Shown one piece after another: positions 9,330-17,383 of a stretch of DNA of 47,477 nucleotides. The stretch covers positions 1-47,477 of the forward strand of contig JAFQCA010000010.1 in NCBI GenBank assembly GCA_017399485.1. Reading direction: 5' to 3'. Source of the DNA: Alistipes sp. GTDB taxonomy: Bacteria > Bacteroidota > Bacteroidia > Bacteroidales > Rikenellaceae. The notes under the pieces were generated by a model. The model did not search any database, was not told where the DNA came from, and worked only from the letters and a program-made list of their open reading frames with translations. Every line of letters begins with the position of its first letter. Within the stretch, counting starts at the first letter, position 1. A program made the position numbers and the translations under genes.

Positions 9330-9877
9330 AAATATATACAAAAACGGGCGATAAAGGCACTACATCACTCATCGGAGGAGAGAGAGTTGCCAAATGTGAC
9401 TGCCGAGTAGAGGCATACGGAACAGTTGATGAATTAACCGCCTTTACAGCGTTATTGGCAGATAAGTTGTGCCAAGGGCCCAACTACAAGGCCGAATCAG
9501 ATATGTTGCGCCGAATAGAGTCGCAATTAATGACCGTAGCAGCGTTATTGGCAGTTGGCGAGGGTGGCGAAGACAAGGTTGCGAAATTGCCAAACAGTGC
9601 AATCGAAAAGTTAGAGCAGGCGATAGATGTAATGCAGGAGGCATTGCCACAGATTACAAAGTTCACCATTCCCGGAGGTGACGAGCGAGTATCACTCTCG
9701 CACGTATGTCGCACGATATGCCGACGTGCCGAGCGTCAGGCTCTACGGGCTGCCGAGAATTGCGACATCGAGGAGCAGGTTATTGTCTATTTGAATCGTC
9801 TATCGGATTATTTCTATCTTTTAGGCCGCACGATAACACATCGCAGTAATGTGGAGGAGATTTTGTGGATACCATAA
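9326..9877 (+). CDS. Cob(I)alamin adenosyltransferase, PduO type
   Basis: A 183-aa protein with the PduO-type signature: KTGDKGTTSLIGG at the N-terminus (the ATP-binding segment), VEAYGTVDELTAF, and the C-terminal CRRAERQAL helix. The enzyme transfers an adenosyl group from ATP to cob(I)alamin, giving adenosylcobalamin for B12-dependent mutases and reductases. Length and motifs are typical. It overlaps the preceding gene by 4 bases and is followed by a hairpin terminator. Confidence 0.93.
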   Translation: MKIYTKTGDKGTTSLIGGERVAKCDCRVEAYGTVDELTAFTALLADKLCQGPNYKAESDMLRRIESQLMTVAALLAVGEGGEDKVAKLPNSAIEKLEQAIDVMQEALPQITKFTIPGGDERVSLSHVCRTICRRAERQALRAAENCDIEEQVIVYLNRLSDYFYLLGRTITHRSNVEEILWIP

Positions 9878-9902
9878 AGGGATTTCACAATATAATCACA
9901 AT

Positions 9903-9946
9903 ATAGGCAGAAACCGCATTTTTGGCGATTTCTGCTTATGTTTTAT
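9903..9946 (+). terminator. Terminator after the adenosyltransferase gene
   Basis: Arms around GCAGAAA (9907-9913) and TTTCTGC (9929-9935) pair, extended inward by CGC/GCG. A T-rich run (9937-9946) follows. Confidence 0.6.
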
Positions 9947-10033
9947 AACATTTTGATTGTAACAGAATTAACCCCGACAGACAAACTCCAAGCAAGAAGA
10001 TACAAAACTACCATAATATTATCCATATAAAAG

Positions 10034-10063
10034 TTTGCAATTAACGATTTTTCTGTATCTTTG
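10034..10063 (+). promoter_or_regulatory. Promoter of the DUF2795 gene
   Basis: TTTG at 10034-10037 is followed by TATCTTTG at 10056-10063 after 18 bases. The start codon is about 70 bases downstream, leaving an AT-rich leader. Confidence 0.65.
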
Positions 10064-10133
10064 CGCCCGATTTAATAGGAAACGGCTGTTTTTGAACAAA
10101 TAATATTATTAAAAACTATAAAACCACAAAACT

Positions 10134-10355
10134 ATGTATTGGACTTTAGAGTTAGCATCAAAATTGGAGGATGCTCCGTGGCCAGCAACCAAAGAGGAGT
10201 TGATTGACTACGCTATCCGTTCTGGCTCTCCGTTGGAGGTATTGGAGAATTTGCAGGAGATTGAGGATGAGGGCGACATCTATGAATCAATCGAGGACAT
10301 CTGGCCCGACTATCCCTCAAAGGACGATTTCTTTTTTAACGAGGAGGAATACTAG
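10134..10355 (+). CDS. DUF2795 family small acidic protein
   Basis: A 73-aa highly acidic protein whose sequence (MYWTLELASKLEDAPWPATK, then IDYAIRSGSP, ending DDFFFNEEEY) matches the strongly conserved small DUF2795 protein of Bacteroidales as I remember it. The helical core AIRSGSPLEVLENLQEIE and the acidic tail are plain. The function is unknown; the conservation suggests a housekeeping role. It has its own consensus promoter and a hairpin terminator. It is the last chromosomal gene before the mobile island. Confidence 0.85.
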   Translation: MYWTLELASKLEDAPWPATKEELIDYAIRSGSPLEVLENLQEIEDEGDIYESIEDIWPDYPSKDDFFFNEEEY

Positions 10356-10401
10356 TCCATAACGAATCAATAAGTTATTGGTTATCAATTTATTAGATTT
10401 A

Positions 10402-10440
10402 TAGGATGTAGCAACTTTTGGTTGTTACACCCTACTTTTT
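10402..10440 (+). terminator. Terminator of the DUF2795 gene
   Basis: TAGGATGTAGCAAC (10402-10415) pairs with GTTGTTACACCCTA (10421-10434), with one mismatch and one G-T pair, followed by a run of six T. The mobile island seems to begin just after it. Confidence 0.75.
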
Positions 10441-10469
10441 TGTACTTTTACGGTATTAAACGGTGTTAT

Positions 10470-10491
10470 AAGTTACTCATTAGTTACTACA
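10470..10491 (+). repeat. Candidate left end repeat (attL-like)
   Basis: This 22-base segment matches 21947-21968 at 19 positions, including an 11-base exact core CATTAGTTACT. It lies between the DUF2795 terminator and the integrase promoter, where a left attachment site would be expected. It could instead be an integrase arm-binding site. Confidence 0.4.
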
Positions 10492-10546
10492 CAACTATTC
10501 GCAAAAATTCCTAAAAATAAATACAATTTTTACTGTACTTTTGACC

Positions 10547-10569
10547 TGTTTTTGTTATATATAAATGTA
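10547..10569 (+). promoter_or_regulatory. Shared island promoter/operator motif before the integrase
   Basis: The 23-base segment TTTTTG-TTATATATAAATGTA with TG before it is identical at 22 of 23 positions to 18718-18740 upstream of another island gene. It also resembles 20669-20684 upstream of the serine recombinase. It probably contains the promoter or a common regulator site. Confidence 0.45.
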
Positions 10570-10621
10570 CGATTGTGTGCAATGAAATCAGTTAGTATCA
10601 ACAATTTAATACATTTATATT

Positions 10622-11941
10622 ATGGCAAAAATCAAATCACAATTTCCGGTGGGTAATTTTTATTTGCGAGTAAACAAAGAGGGCAAAGGAGTTGTACGAA
10701 TTCGTTATTTCATCAACGGACGATATGTTCACAAGTCAACAAGTATAGAAGTTGATGTAAAGATGTGGGACAATAAAGGTCAGAAAATCAAGAATTCAAC
10801 AAATACACGATTGAATAATTTGTACAATCAGAAAAATCTGATGTTACAAGAGTTTAAGAACAACATTGATCAGCAAATTCGCAGTTATGAGGGATTGCTG
10901 ACATATGAGGTTGTATCACAAATCGTAAACGGTAATTTATCGACAAAGAAACAGCAAATCAAGAGTATTGACTTTGTAGAGTATTGTAAAGAGATTTGCA
11001 ACAACAAATACGAGCAAGGCAAGGTTTCGTATTCATACAAGTATAACAAATCATTGGCAATTGATCAGTTTAGAGATTTCTTCAAGACAAAATATGGCAA
11101 AAGTGTAATATCAATTTGCGACATCAATTCAAAGTTGTTTGAGGATTACAAAACATATCGAATCCAAGAGAGAGGTAACTGTGCGGAATCAATCAACAAA
11201 TGTTTATCTCCACTGTTTGAAGGTGTTAAGTCATTATATGAGAATGGATTTTTGGATTCTGTTGTATATGCAAGTATTTATAATAAATATGTATCAACAA
11301 AGAAAACCATATATAATCCAATCGTTGAAGATAAAACAATACGATATCTTACACCAGAACAATTGCAAGAGTTTGTCAATGTCTATCGTCAAACAAGAAG
11401 ACAACGAACATATGAGATTATGCAAATGTTTTTGTTTTCGGTAAACACAGGTTTGCGAATAAGTGATATTGTCACATTGGAATGGGATCATATAAACATC
11501 ACGAAGAAAGTACTCAAAAAGAATATGGTCAAAACAAAAGAGGTCATTGAAATTCACTTGAACAAATCAGCAATGGAGATTCTTAATCAATGGAAAAGAT
11601 ATAATCGAAACCAACGATTTGTATTTGACTTGATGAAAGAAGATGCAGACTTAACCAATCCCGACTTTCTTTTTAAGAAGATTGCATCAAAGAATCGAAT
11701 TATTCAAACGAGTTTGCACGCAATCGGTGAGAAGATGAATTTGCCGTTTAATTTATCGTTTCATTGTGCAAGACATACATTCGCAGTTCTTGCACTTCGT
11801 CAACACAAAAATCTCTACGCAGTGAGCAAATTACTCGGTCACACATCAATCAGAGCAACCGAGAAAACATACGCAGAATTCTTACCTGATGATTACAAAA
11901 AAATCTCACTTGAAACAATTGATTTTGGTATTGCAATTTAG
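10622..11941 (+). CDS. Tyrosine recombinase (Bacteroidetes-type phage integrase)
   Basis: A 439-aa site-specific recombinase. An N-terminal arm-binding domain (about 1-110, with an IRYFINGRYVHKST strand) is followed by a SAM-like core-binding domain (about 115-225). The catalytic domain (about 240-430) holds all key residues: Arg279 (NTGLRISD), His381 and Arg384 (HCARH), His407 (LLGHTS) and the nucleophile Tyr417 (KTYAEF). It is expected to integrate and excise the island. The island-shared motif lies 53 bases upstream of the start. The gene is complete and looks functional. A small HTH gene, a likely directionality factor, follows after 134 bases. Confidence 0.93.
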   Translation: MAKIKSQFPVGNFYLRVNKEGKGVVRIRYFINGRYVHKSTSIEVDVKMWDNKGQKIKNSTNTRLNNLYNQKNLMLQEFKNNIDQQIRSYEGLLTYEVVSQIVNGNLSTKKQQIKSIDFVEYCKEICNNKYEQGKVSYSYKYNKSLAIDQFRDFFKTKYGKSVISICDINSKLFEDYKTYRIQERGNCAESINKCLSPLFEGVKSLYENGFLDSVVYASIYNKYVSTKKTIYNPIVEDKTIRYLTPEQLQEFVNVYRQTRRQRTYEIMQMFLFSVNTGLRISDIVTLEWDHINITKKVLKKNMVKTKEVIEIHLNKSAMEILNQWKRYNRNQRFVFDLMKEDADLTNPDFLFKKIASKNRIIQTSLHAIGEKMNLPFNLSFHCARHTFAVLALRQHKNLYAVSKLLGHTSIRATEKTYAEFLPDDYKKISLETIDFGIAI

Positions 11942-12075
11942 TATTTACAACGATTAAAACCGAACAAAATAAGTTCGTTTTTTTTGTTGTCTTTTGTGGA
12001 ATTTTGTAGTGTTTTATCTATATTATATTAGCAAATAATATTGCATAAGTTATTAAATTACAAAATAATACAAAT

Positions 12076-12336
12076 ATGAATACACAAAAATCAAAACAAA
12101 TCGTTGTTAAAACAATTGAATCAAACGAAAATCAAATTGTTGTAAAATTTGATAAGGTGTTTTACACAAACAAGGAGTTGATAAAAATGTTGGATTGTAC
12201 GGAAAAAACATTGCGGAGATATCGCAATGATGGTTACATCGGATATTCAAGAGTGGGTGACAAATTTTATTACACAGCAGAGGATATATATATGTTTTTG
12301 AAAAATAGTCATATTGATCCATATCAATATAGTTAG
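12076..12336 (+). CDS. Helix-turn-helix DNA-binding protein, excisionase-like
   Basis: An 86-aa protein with a winged HTH of the excisionase/MerR-like type. The motif YTNKELIKMLDCTEKTLRRYRNDG is followed by the wing IGYSRVGDKFYY and a final AEDIYMFLKN helix. Such proteins act beside Bacteroidetes tyrosine integrases as recombination directionality factors or as regulators. The position just downstream of the integrase supports that role here. A rho-independent terminator follows. Confidence 0.8.
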   Translation: MNTQKSKQIVVKTIESNENQIVVKFDKVFYTNKELIKMLDCTEKTLRRYRNDGYIGYSRVGDKFYYTAEDIYMFLKNSHIDPYQYS

Positions 12337-12354
12337 TGTAACAAATACATAAAT

Positions 12355-12388
12355 GAAAAACACGGTCTGTCCGACAGTGTTTTTTTTG
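12355..12388 (+). terminator. Terminator after the HTH gene
   Basis: The hairpin AAAAACAC...GTGTTTTT with inner CTG/CAG pairing is followed by eight T. It separates the integrase/HTH unit from the cargo. Confidence 0.75.
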
Positions 12389-12594
12389 TATGTTTATTAA
12401 AACATAAGGGTACATACTACGAATGTAATATATTCAAAATTGACAATAAGTTTAATGTTGCATATTATGATTTTGTTATATTGTGATACATTGTAGAGAG
12501 TATTTCTATTTTATATTGTATCTTAAATTGATACAGTATCGCTTTTAATACAAATTTAATATTGTAAATTTCCAAACAATGCCCTTTGTGAGTG
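12389..12594. other. AT-rich regulatory spacer with GATAC/GTATC cluster
   Basis: No open frame of merit is seen. At 12485-12540 there is a cluster of GATAC/GTATC words: TACATTGTA (12487-12495), TGTATC-N7-GATACA (12517-12535) and GATACAGTATC (12530-12540), all palindromic. They lie about 60-110 bases upstream of the next promoter and look like operator sites for a dimeric regulator. Confidence 0.4.
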
Positions 12595-12625
12595 TTGTTT
12601 GTTTATGAAAAATAATTTATATTTG
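12595..12625 (+). promoter_or_regulatory. Promoter of the leader RNA and lipoprotein operon
   Basis: TTG at 12595-12597 is followed after 20 bases by TATATTTG at 12618-12625, a good Bacteroidetes match. Transcription should start near 12632, about 300 bases before the first gene of the operon. Confidence 0.6.
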
Positions 12626-12631
12626 TATTCG

Positions 12632-12850
12632 CAATCGAATAGATATGCAGACATATAGAAAGTGTTTTCGCGGTCCTTGTTAGAAAATGTGGAAGTTTTC
12701 AAGAGAGAGGACAAACGAATAGCACTCATTTCTTGTATATGTATGGGGATGTTGGCATTTCTGTGTCAACGCCTCACGCATTACAGGTGTGGGGCATTGT
12801 ATCGTTTATTCTCTCAAAGGTATTTCCACAACCTTCTAACAAATAAACGT
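12632..12850 (+). ncRNA. Structured RNA leader or small RNA (unassigned)
   Basis: An outer long-range stem pairs TTGTTAGAA and TGTGGAA (12679-12697) with TTCCACA and TTCTAACAA (12822-12842), enclosing about 125 bases. Inside, GAGAG near 12709 can pair with CTCTC near 12810. Two local hairpins are formed by GTTGGCA/TGTCAAC and GCCTCAC/GTGGGGC, each fully paired when G-T pairs are allowed. A consensus promoter lies just upstream, and no terminator is seen before the operon at 12932. It may be a regulatory leader or a processed small RNA. Frames through it do not look coding. The exact ends are inferred; no known RNA family is assigned. Confidence 0.5.
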
Positions 12851-12931
12851 GAATCAACTCCACACTTTCTTTGTTTATATACCTAATAACATCTATCGGA
12901 GTTGTGGATGATTTTGAACAAACACAACTAT

Positions 12932-13417
12932 ATGAGCAAATACTCTCCTATAGTAATCCATCATTCTGCAAGTGGCAACAACAAAAACACATCGAATTGC
13001 AGATTTGTAACTGAATTCTCTTACATTGAAGGGAATGAGGATGTCGTGTGGTTTAGCAATAAGCAATATTCTGAAATATTTAAGAAAAAACGAAGTACGG
13101 ACTACAAAAACAAATTATTAGCAATTGTTCGTTTGGAATATCAAGGTAAAAAAATAAGACGAAGATATAAATATAATCCTTCTTTAAGATTGAACAACAA
13201 CCAACTCGGTTTGACATCAGAATCAGTACGTATCTTGTTCGACGATATGCCAGACATCTCAAACGAAATAATAAAGGTTTCAATGGGGAATATCTGGGAT
13301 ACAATAATGTTCTATTGGGACCACCCATTTCACGCAACAAGAATCTCATTTAAGATAGGAATAATATCCCTGATAATAGGAGTTATTTCCATCTTCATCA
13401 GTGTAATCACATTATAA
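12932..13417 (+). CDS. Tail-anchored membrane protein of unknown function
   Basis: A 161-aa protein without an N-terminal signal. It is mostly basic and hydrophilic, ending in a single strongly hydrophobic helix (about 138-159, IGIISLIIGVISIFISVITL). This suggests a tail-anchored inner-membrane protein with a cytoplasmic domain. The ATG at 12932 is preferred over an in-frame TTG at 12902, since it begins with an ordinary soluble sequence. I do not recognise the family. It is the first gene after the structured leader RNA and is followed 15 bases later by a 61-aa protein gene and then the two lipoprotein genes. Confidence 0.6.
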   Translation: MSKYSPIVIHHSASGNNKNTSNCRFVTEFSYIEGNEDVVWFSNKQYSEIFKKKRSTDYKNKLLAIVRLEYQGKKIRRRYKYNPSLRLNNNQLGLTSESVRILFDDMPDISNEIIKVSMGNIWDTIMFYWDHPFHATRISFKIGIISLIIGVISIFISVITL

Positions 13418-13432
13418 ATTAAAATAAATATT

Positions 13433-13618
13433 ATGAAACTATTAAACTTAACACTATCCGACGGTCAATCTATTACGATTAACTCGGAACGAATTAAGGG
13501 GATGTCCCCTATTATCAACGAAGATTATGATGCAAAGACACGCATCTCCTTCGATGACAATACTGAAACACTTGTTGTTGAATCAATTTCCGAAATTGAA
13601 GAACTGATTAAATCTTAA
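13433..13618 (+). CDS. Small protein of unknown function (61 aa)
   Basis: A 61-aa acidic soluble protein with alternating strand-like segments (LLNLTLSDGQSITINSERIK, then TRISFDDNTETLVVESI) and a final short helix. The layout recalls the FlbD-type small beta fold but the match is not close. It sits 15 bases after the tail-anchored protein gene and 24 bases before the BIG2 lipoprotein gene, so it is probably co-transcribed. No function is proposed. Confidence 0.55.
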   Translation: MKLLNLTLSDGQSITINSERIKGMSPIINEDYDAKTRISFDDNTETLVVESISEIEELIKS

Positions 13619-13642
13619 TTAATTTAACCTTTATTAAGTTGT

Positions 13643-14809
13643 ATGAAAAAAATAATTTGTTACTCCAACCAAGTGTTGAGTATATTTCTACTAATTGTAG
13701 GAATAGTATTAACAAGTTGTACAGAGGATATGGCACCAATAACGGTTTCCTCTGTAACATTAGACACAACCTCAATGACGCTTACTGAAGGTGATAGTCA
13801 AACCATTACGGCGACGATTTCTCCTTCAGATGCAGAAAACAAAACTATCCTATGGATTTCAAGCAATTCCTCAGTAGCATCAGTGAGAGGTGGTGTTGTT
13901 ACTGCAATAGCACCAGGAACTGCCACCATAACGGCGAAGACAGAGGACGGTGCTAAAACAGCGACCTGTAAGGTAACAGTAGTTGCAAAGGTATATCCCG
14001 TAACAAGTGTATCGTTAGACAAAACATCTGCTTCGTTGACTGAAGGCGAAACAATTACCTTAACAGCAACTGTTAATCCCGATAATGCAACTAACAAGAA
14101 TGTATCGTGGAAGAGCAGTAACACATCTGTTGCGTCTGTTGTTGATGGTAAGGTGACTGCTGTGAAGGCAGGTACAACGACAATTACGGTTACAACAGAG
14201 GATGGTAACAAGACTGCAACTTGTGACATCACTGTTAACGCAAAGGTATATCCCGTAACAAGTGTATCGTTGAATAAAACATCTGCTTCATTGACTGAAG
14301 GTGAAACAATTACCTTAACAGCAACTGTTAATCCCGATAATGCAACTAACAAGAATGTATCGTGGAAGAGCAGCAACACGTCTGTTGCAACTGTGGTTGA
14401 CGGTAAGGTGACTGCTGTGAAGGCAGGTACAACGACAATTACGGTTACAACAGAGGATGGTAACAAGACTGCAACTTGTGACATCACTGTTAATGCAAAA
14501 GTATATCCCGTAACAAGTGTATCGTTGAATAAAACATCTGCAGAGGTTGTTGTCGGCAACAAATTAACATTAGTTGCGACAGTTAAACCCAGCAATGCGC
14601 AAAACAAGAATGTATCGTGGAAGAGCAGTAACACATCGGTGGCAACAGTTAGTAGCACGGGCGAAGTATTAGCACTTGCAAAAGGTACTGCATATATAAT
14701 TGTTACTACAGAAGATGGCAAATACACAGCACAGTGCAAAGTTTCCGTTGTATCAAAAGTTGTAAATGGTGGTAACGAGGATACTTCTGACGAAAATTGG
14801 GGTATTTAA
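13643..14809 (+). CDS. BIG2 (bacterial Ig-like) repeat surface lipoprotein
   Basis: A 388-aa lipoprotein with a lipobox (LTSC, Cys26) and four consecutive bacterial Ig-like group 2 domains. They begin near residues 33, 117, 202 and 287, each carrying TLTAT-type strands, WKSSNTSVA and GTTTITVTTEDG motifs. Units 2 and 3 are nearly identical and unit 4 diverges after its first third. The tail is short and acidic. BIG2 domains serve as rigid spacers in adhesins and surface proteins. The gene lies in the island operon, 16 bases before a fimbrillin/LRR lipoprotein gene. Surface display of both is inferred. Confidence 0.85.
   Translation: MKKIICYSNQVLSIFLLIVGIVLTSCTEDMAPITVSSVTLDTTSMTLTEGDSQTITATISPSDAENKTILWISSNSSVASVRGGVVTAIAPGTATITAKTEDGAKTATCKVTVVAKVYPVTSVSLDKTSASLTEGETITLTATVNPDNATNKNVSWKSSNTSVASVVDGKVTAVKAGTTTITVTTEDGNKTATCDITVNAKVYPVTSVSLNKTSASLTEGETITLTATVNPDNATNKNVSWKSSNTSVATVVDGKVTAVKAGTTTITVTTEDGNKTATCDITVNAKVYPVTSVSLNKTSAEVVVGNKLTLVATVKPSNAQNKNVSWKSSNTSVATVSSTGEVLALAKGTAYIIVTTEDGKYTAQCKVSVVSKVVNGGNEDTSDENWGI
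13991..14600 (+). repeat. Tandem 255-bp in-frame repeat coding for BIG2 units
   Basis: Units start at 13991, 14246 and 14501, exactly 255 bases (85 codons) apart, each opening with GTATATCCCGTAACAAGTGT. The first two are almost identical along their length; the third keeps close identity for about 30 bases and again around the WKSSNTS codons. The exact spacing and identity favour gain or loss of units by slippage or recombination without a frame change. Confidence 0.9.
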
Positions 14810-14825
14810 TTTTATTAATTAAGGT

Positions 14826-17246
14826 ATGAAACACATAGTAAAATTTAGCATATTGAGTCTACTTTTGGCGTGTTGTCACATAATTGTATCTTGCAACACT
14901 GATAAAATTGATTTGGCATTAGACTCTATTTTGGAAAGAGATTCCAACGGCAATTATTTATTTAATGCATCTTCGAGTGCAGAAAATGTTACAAGAACAA
15001 TCAGGCAGAGTGATGGTTCTATATATTGGGATAAAAATGAGAGTATAAAAATATTTTATGACTCTCAAACCTATGGTGTATTTACATCTACCAATCAATC
15101 GGTAAGCGCAACTGCATCTTTCAGTGGATTATTCAATAATCTTGTTTCCGATAATGATATTGCCAAAAATGGTATCATTGCATTATATCCATCTCAAGAT
15201 GCAGAATATGATGACGGTAATATTATATTCACAGTACCTTCATCTCAAGAAGCAGAGGTGGGAACTTTTAAAAAAGGTTTATTCCCATCAATTGCTAAAT
15301 CAAAATCTTCATCACTAAGTTTCTACAATATTTGTGGTGGAATTAAATTATCTGTTTATTATGAAGGAATAAAATCTATCACATTGAAGGGAAATAATTC
15401 TGAATATTTGGCAGGGCGAATTTCCGCTTCATTCAGTACAACAGGTGTACCTGAATACTCTGTTATTGATGGAGTTTCAGAAATAACATTAACAGCACCT
15501 CAGGGAGAGTATTTTGAGGTTGGTAAAATGTACTATATCGTCACACTCCCTTGCACTTTGCTAAATGGATTTACAATTACTTATCACACGGATAATGAAG
15601 ATGCTAAAGTAAAAATAGACGATACGGTAACCATCCATCGTTCAAAGTTTGGTTTAGTATTGGATAAAGATGTTCACGGTTTTGTGATACATTTTGCCGA
15701 CCCTGCTTTTAAGGCAAGTGTTGTAGAACAATATGATGATAATTTTGACGGTGAAATAGATTACATAGAAGCAGAAAATGTAACGAATATAAACTGCTCA
15801 AACAGAGATATCACCTCGCTTGAAGGTATCGAATATTTTGTAAATTTAAAGAATTTGAATTGCTCAGGAAACTTATTAAAAGTAGTTGATTTAACATCGT
15901 TGTCTAAATTGACTACATTGAATTGTTACGAGAATCCGATTGAATCGCTAATTTTGGATAATTGCACATCTTTGACTGCAATGTCAATTATTAATGCAAC
16001 TACCAATTCCATTTCTAACCAAAAGGTAGTTATTGACGGATATCTGGATTCTGACAAATTTGTATTCAGTGCAAACGGCACTGGATTTACAGATTTTTCA
16101 TTTATAAATTCGGATATAGTTAAAACACTTGACGTTTCAGGTGATTTTACCAACTCACTAAATATTTACAACATTCCCAATATAACCGAGTTGAAAGTTG
16201 ATGAAATAAATGTCGAGGTAATGGATTTGCACAACCTCAACCTCGCATCGTTAGACTTAACCAATAACACGAACCTCAAAGAACTATATTTGCATAATAA
16301 CAAGTTGACAAGTATTAACTTGACAAAAAATACTCAATTAACCAAGTTGAATATTTCAGATAACAATCTTCAGTCTATAAACATTAGACAGAATACATTG
16401 CTAACAGAATTAAAACTTAATAACAATAGTTCTATCTCTACTTTGAATATAGACGAGAATCTATCACTCACAACTCTCGAGGCAGAAGGTTTGTCTATTT
16501 CAACGATAGATATGTCCCAACACTCATCTTTAACAGATGTCAAACTGCGAAACAACCCGAAACTTCGTTCTATGATTATTTGGGATGCTGCCACAAAGAA
16601 AAACGACTATTTATTATTTGATATGGCAAATGTAATGGTTACTGATGCTGATGGAAACAATTACGGATACCCTTATACTATTGGGCAATATGTTCCTTGG
16701 TTTAATGGAGGTATAATCTATAGTCTAAATGACAACGGTGGAGGCAAGATGGTTTGCCATCGAAATGTAACACCTAGATACTATGATGGAGACGAATGGA
16801 TCGATTATTGTTGTTTTTATTATAGGGTAACTGTTTCTGATCCTGATATTCCAGAAATGTTCTATAACAATTCCGAAACAGATGGAGCGCAAAATATGAA
16901 AGATGTATATGATTATTACAATGGTTATGACAAATTTGTTGCATACAATTCTTGTGCAACTCATTCTAAAGATGGCAGATGGTATTTACCTGCTATAGAT
17001 GAGTTGGTGGAACTATTGTCATCTAATTATTGGAAAGTAGTCACAGAATTGATTAATACTAATGGTGATCAACTTGATATGCGTTATTGGTCATCAACAA
17101 TTACTGATAAAGGTCTTGTATGTACCGCATCACGATACAGTGACTCAATGGATTTTTATGATGAACCTAATATTAGATATTTCCTTAGCGGATCAGAAGC
17201 ATATAACAAGCAAGGTGATTATGCAAGAGCAATTAGAAAATTTTAA
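14826..17246 (+). CDS. Fimbrillin-like/leucine-rich-repeat lipoprotein
   Basis: An 806-aa lipoprotein (lipobox Cys23, IVSC). Residues about 40-300 resemble the fimbrillin/Mfa-like beta-sandwich of Bacteroidales, with strands such as GTFKKGLFPSIAKS and the FYNICGGIKLSV motif. Residues about 318-590 form leucine-rich repeats with regular LTTLNCYEN, LKELYLHNNKL and LTKLNISDN units. The C-terminal part (about 610-806) holds the GRWYLPAIDELVELL and YWSST motifs of DUF1566/major-paralogous-domain proteins. All three modules are typical of surface-exposed or adhesive proteins. It ends the four-gene island operon and is followed by hairpin terminators. Confidence 0.75.
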   Translation: MKHIVKFSILSLLLACCHIIVSCNTDKIDLALDSILERDSNGNYLFNASSSAENVTRTIRQSDGSIYWDKNESIKIFYDSQTYGVFTSTNQSVSATASFSGLFNNLVSDNDIAKNGIIALYPSQDAEYDDGNIIFTVPSSQEAEVGTFKKGLFPSIAKSKSSSLSFYNICGGIKLSVYYEGIKSITLKGNNSEYLAGRISASFSTTGVPEYSVIDGVSEITLTAPQGEYFEVGKMYYIVTLPCTLLNGFTITYHTDNEDAKVKIDDTVTIHRSKFGLVLDKDVHGFVIHFADPAFKASVVEQYDDNFDGEIDYIEAENVTNINCSNRDITSLEGIEYFVNLKNLNCSGNLLKVVDLTSLSKLTTLNCYENPIESLILDNCTSLTAMSIINATTNSISNQKVVIDGYLDSDKFVFSANGTGFTDFSFINSDIVKTLDVSGDFTNSLNIYNIPNITELKVDEINVEVMDLHNLNLASLDLTNNTNLKELYLHNNKLTSINLTKNTQLTKLNISDNNLQSINIRQNTLLTELKLNNNSSISTLNIDENLSLTTLEAEGLSISTIDMSQHSSLTDVKLRNNPKLRSMIIWDAATKKNDYLLFDMANVMVTDADGNNYGYPYTIGQYVPWFNGGIIYSLNDNGGGKMVCHRNVTPRYYDGDEWIDYCCFYYRVTVSDPDIPEMFYNNSETDGAQNMKDVYDYYNGYDKFVAYNSCATHSKDGRWYLPAIDELVELLSSNYWKVVTELINTNGDQLDMRYWSSTITDKGLVCTASRYSDSMDFYDEPNIRYFLSGSEAYNKQGDYARAIRKF

Positions 17247-17294
17247 TGGGCACCGTCCAAAATATTGGCACCATCCATAATTTTGCGTAAATGG

Positions 17295-17330
17295 GAAACG
17301 GAACTTGGAAATGAGTTCCGTTTCTCTTTA
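17295..17330 (+). terminator. Terminator after the LRR lipoprotein gene
   Basis: GAAACGGAACT (17295-17305) pairs perfectly with AGTTCCGTTTC (17314-17324) across an 8-base loop, followed by a T-rich stretch. Confidence 0.75.
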
Positions 17331-17343
17331 ATATCATTACACT

Positions 17344-17383
17344 AATAGTCCTGATAAAATCAATTATAAGGACTATTTTTTAT
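17344..17383. terminator. Second hairpin between convergent genes
   Basis: AATAGTCCT (17344-17352) pairs with AGGACTATT (17369-17377), followed by T-rich sequence on the plus strand. The hairpin sits just beyond the stop of the minus-strand gene and may serve either direction. Confidence 0.55.

Noticed and set aside
12662..12886. 74-codon frame through the structured leader
   Set aside because: The sequence is better explained by the extensive RNA pairing. The residue order is not protein-like, and a second frame is equally open.
12932..13618. Toxin-antitoxin pair
   Set aside because: The two small genes are adjacent, but neither shows a known toxin or antitoxin motif, and both fit an operon with the lipoproteins.
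13991..14600. CRISPR array
   Set aside because: The repeats are 255 bases long, in frame and coding, with no short spacers, so they are Ig-domain repeats.
13798..14739. 313-codon open frame on the minus strand
   Set aside because: It is the antisense of the BIG2 repeats. The repeated codons leave the reverse frame open, giving a repetitive V/T-rich protein with no start context of its own.
17247..17280. Insertion-sequence end
   Set aside because: A short direct repeat GGCACC(A/G)TCC is present, but there is no transposase and no matching inverted end nearby.
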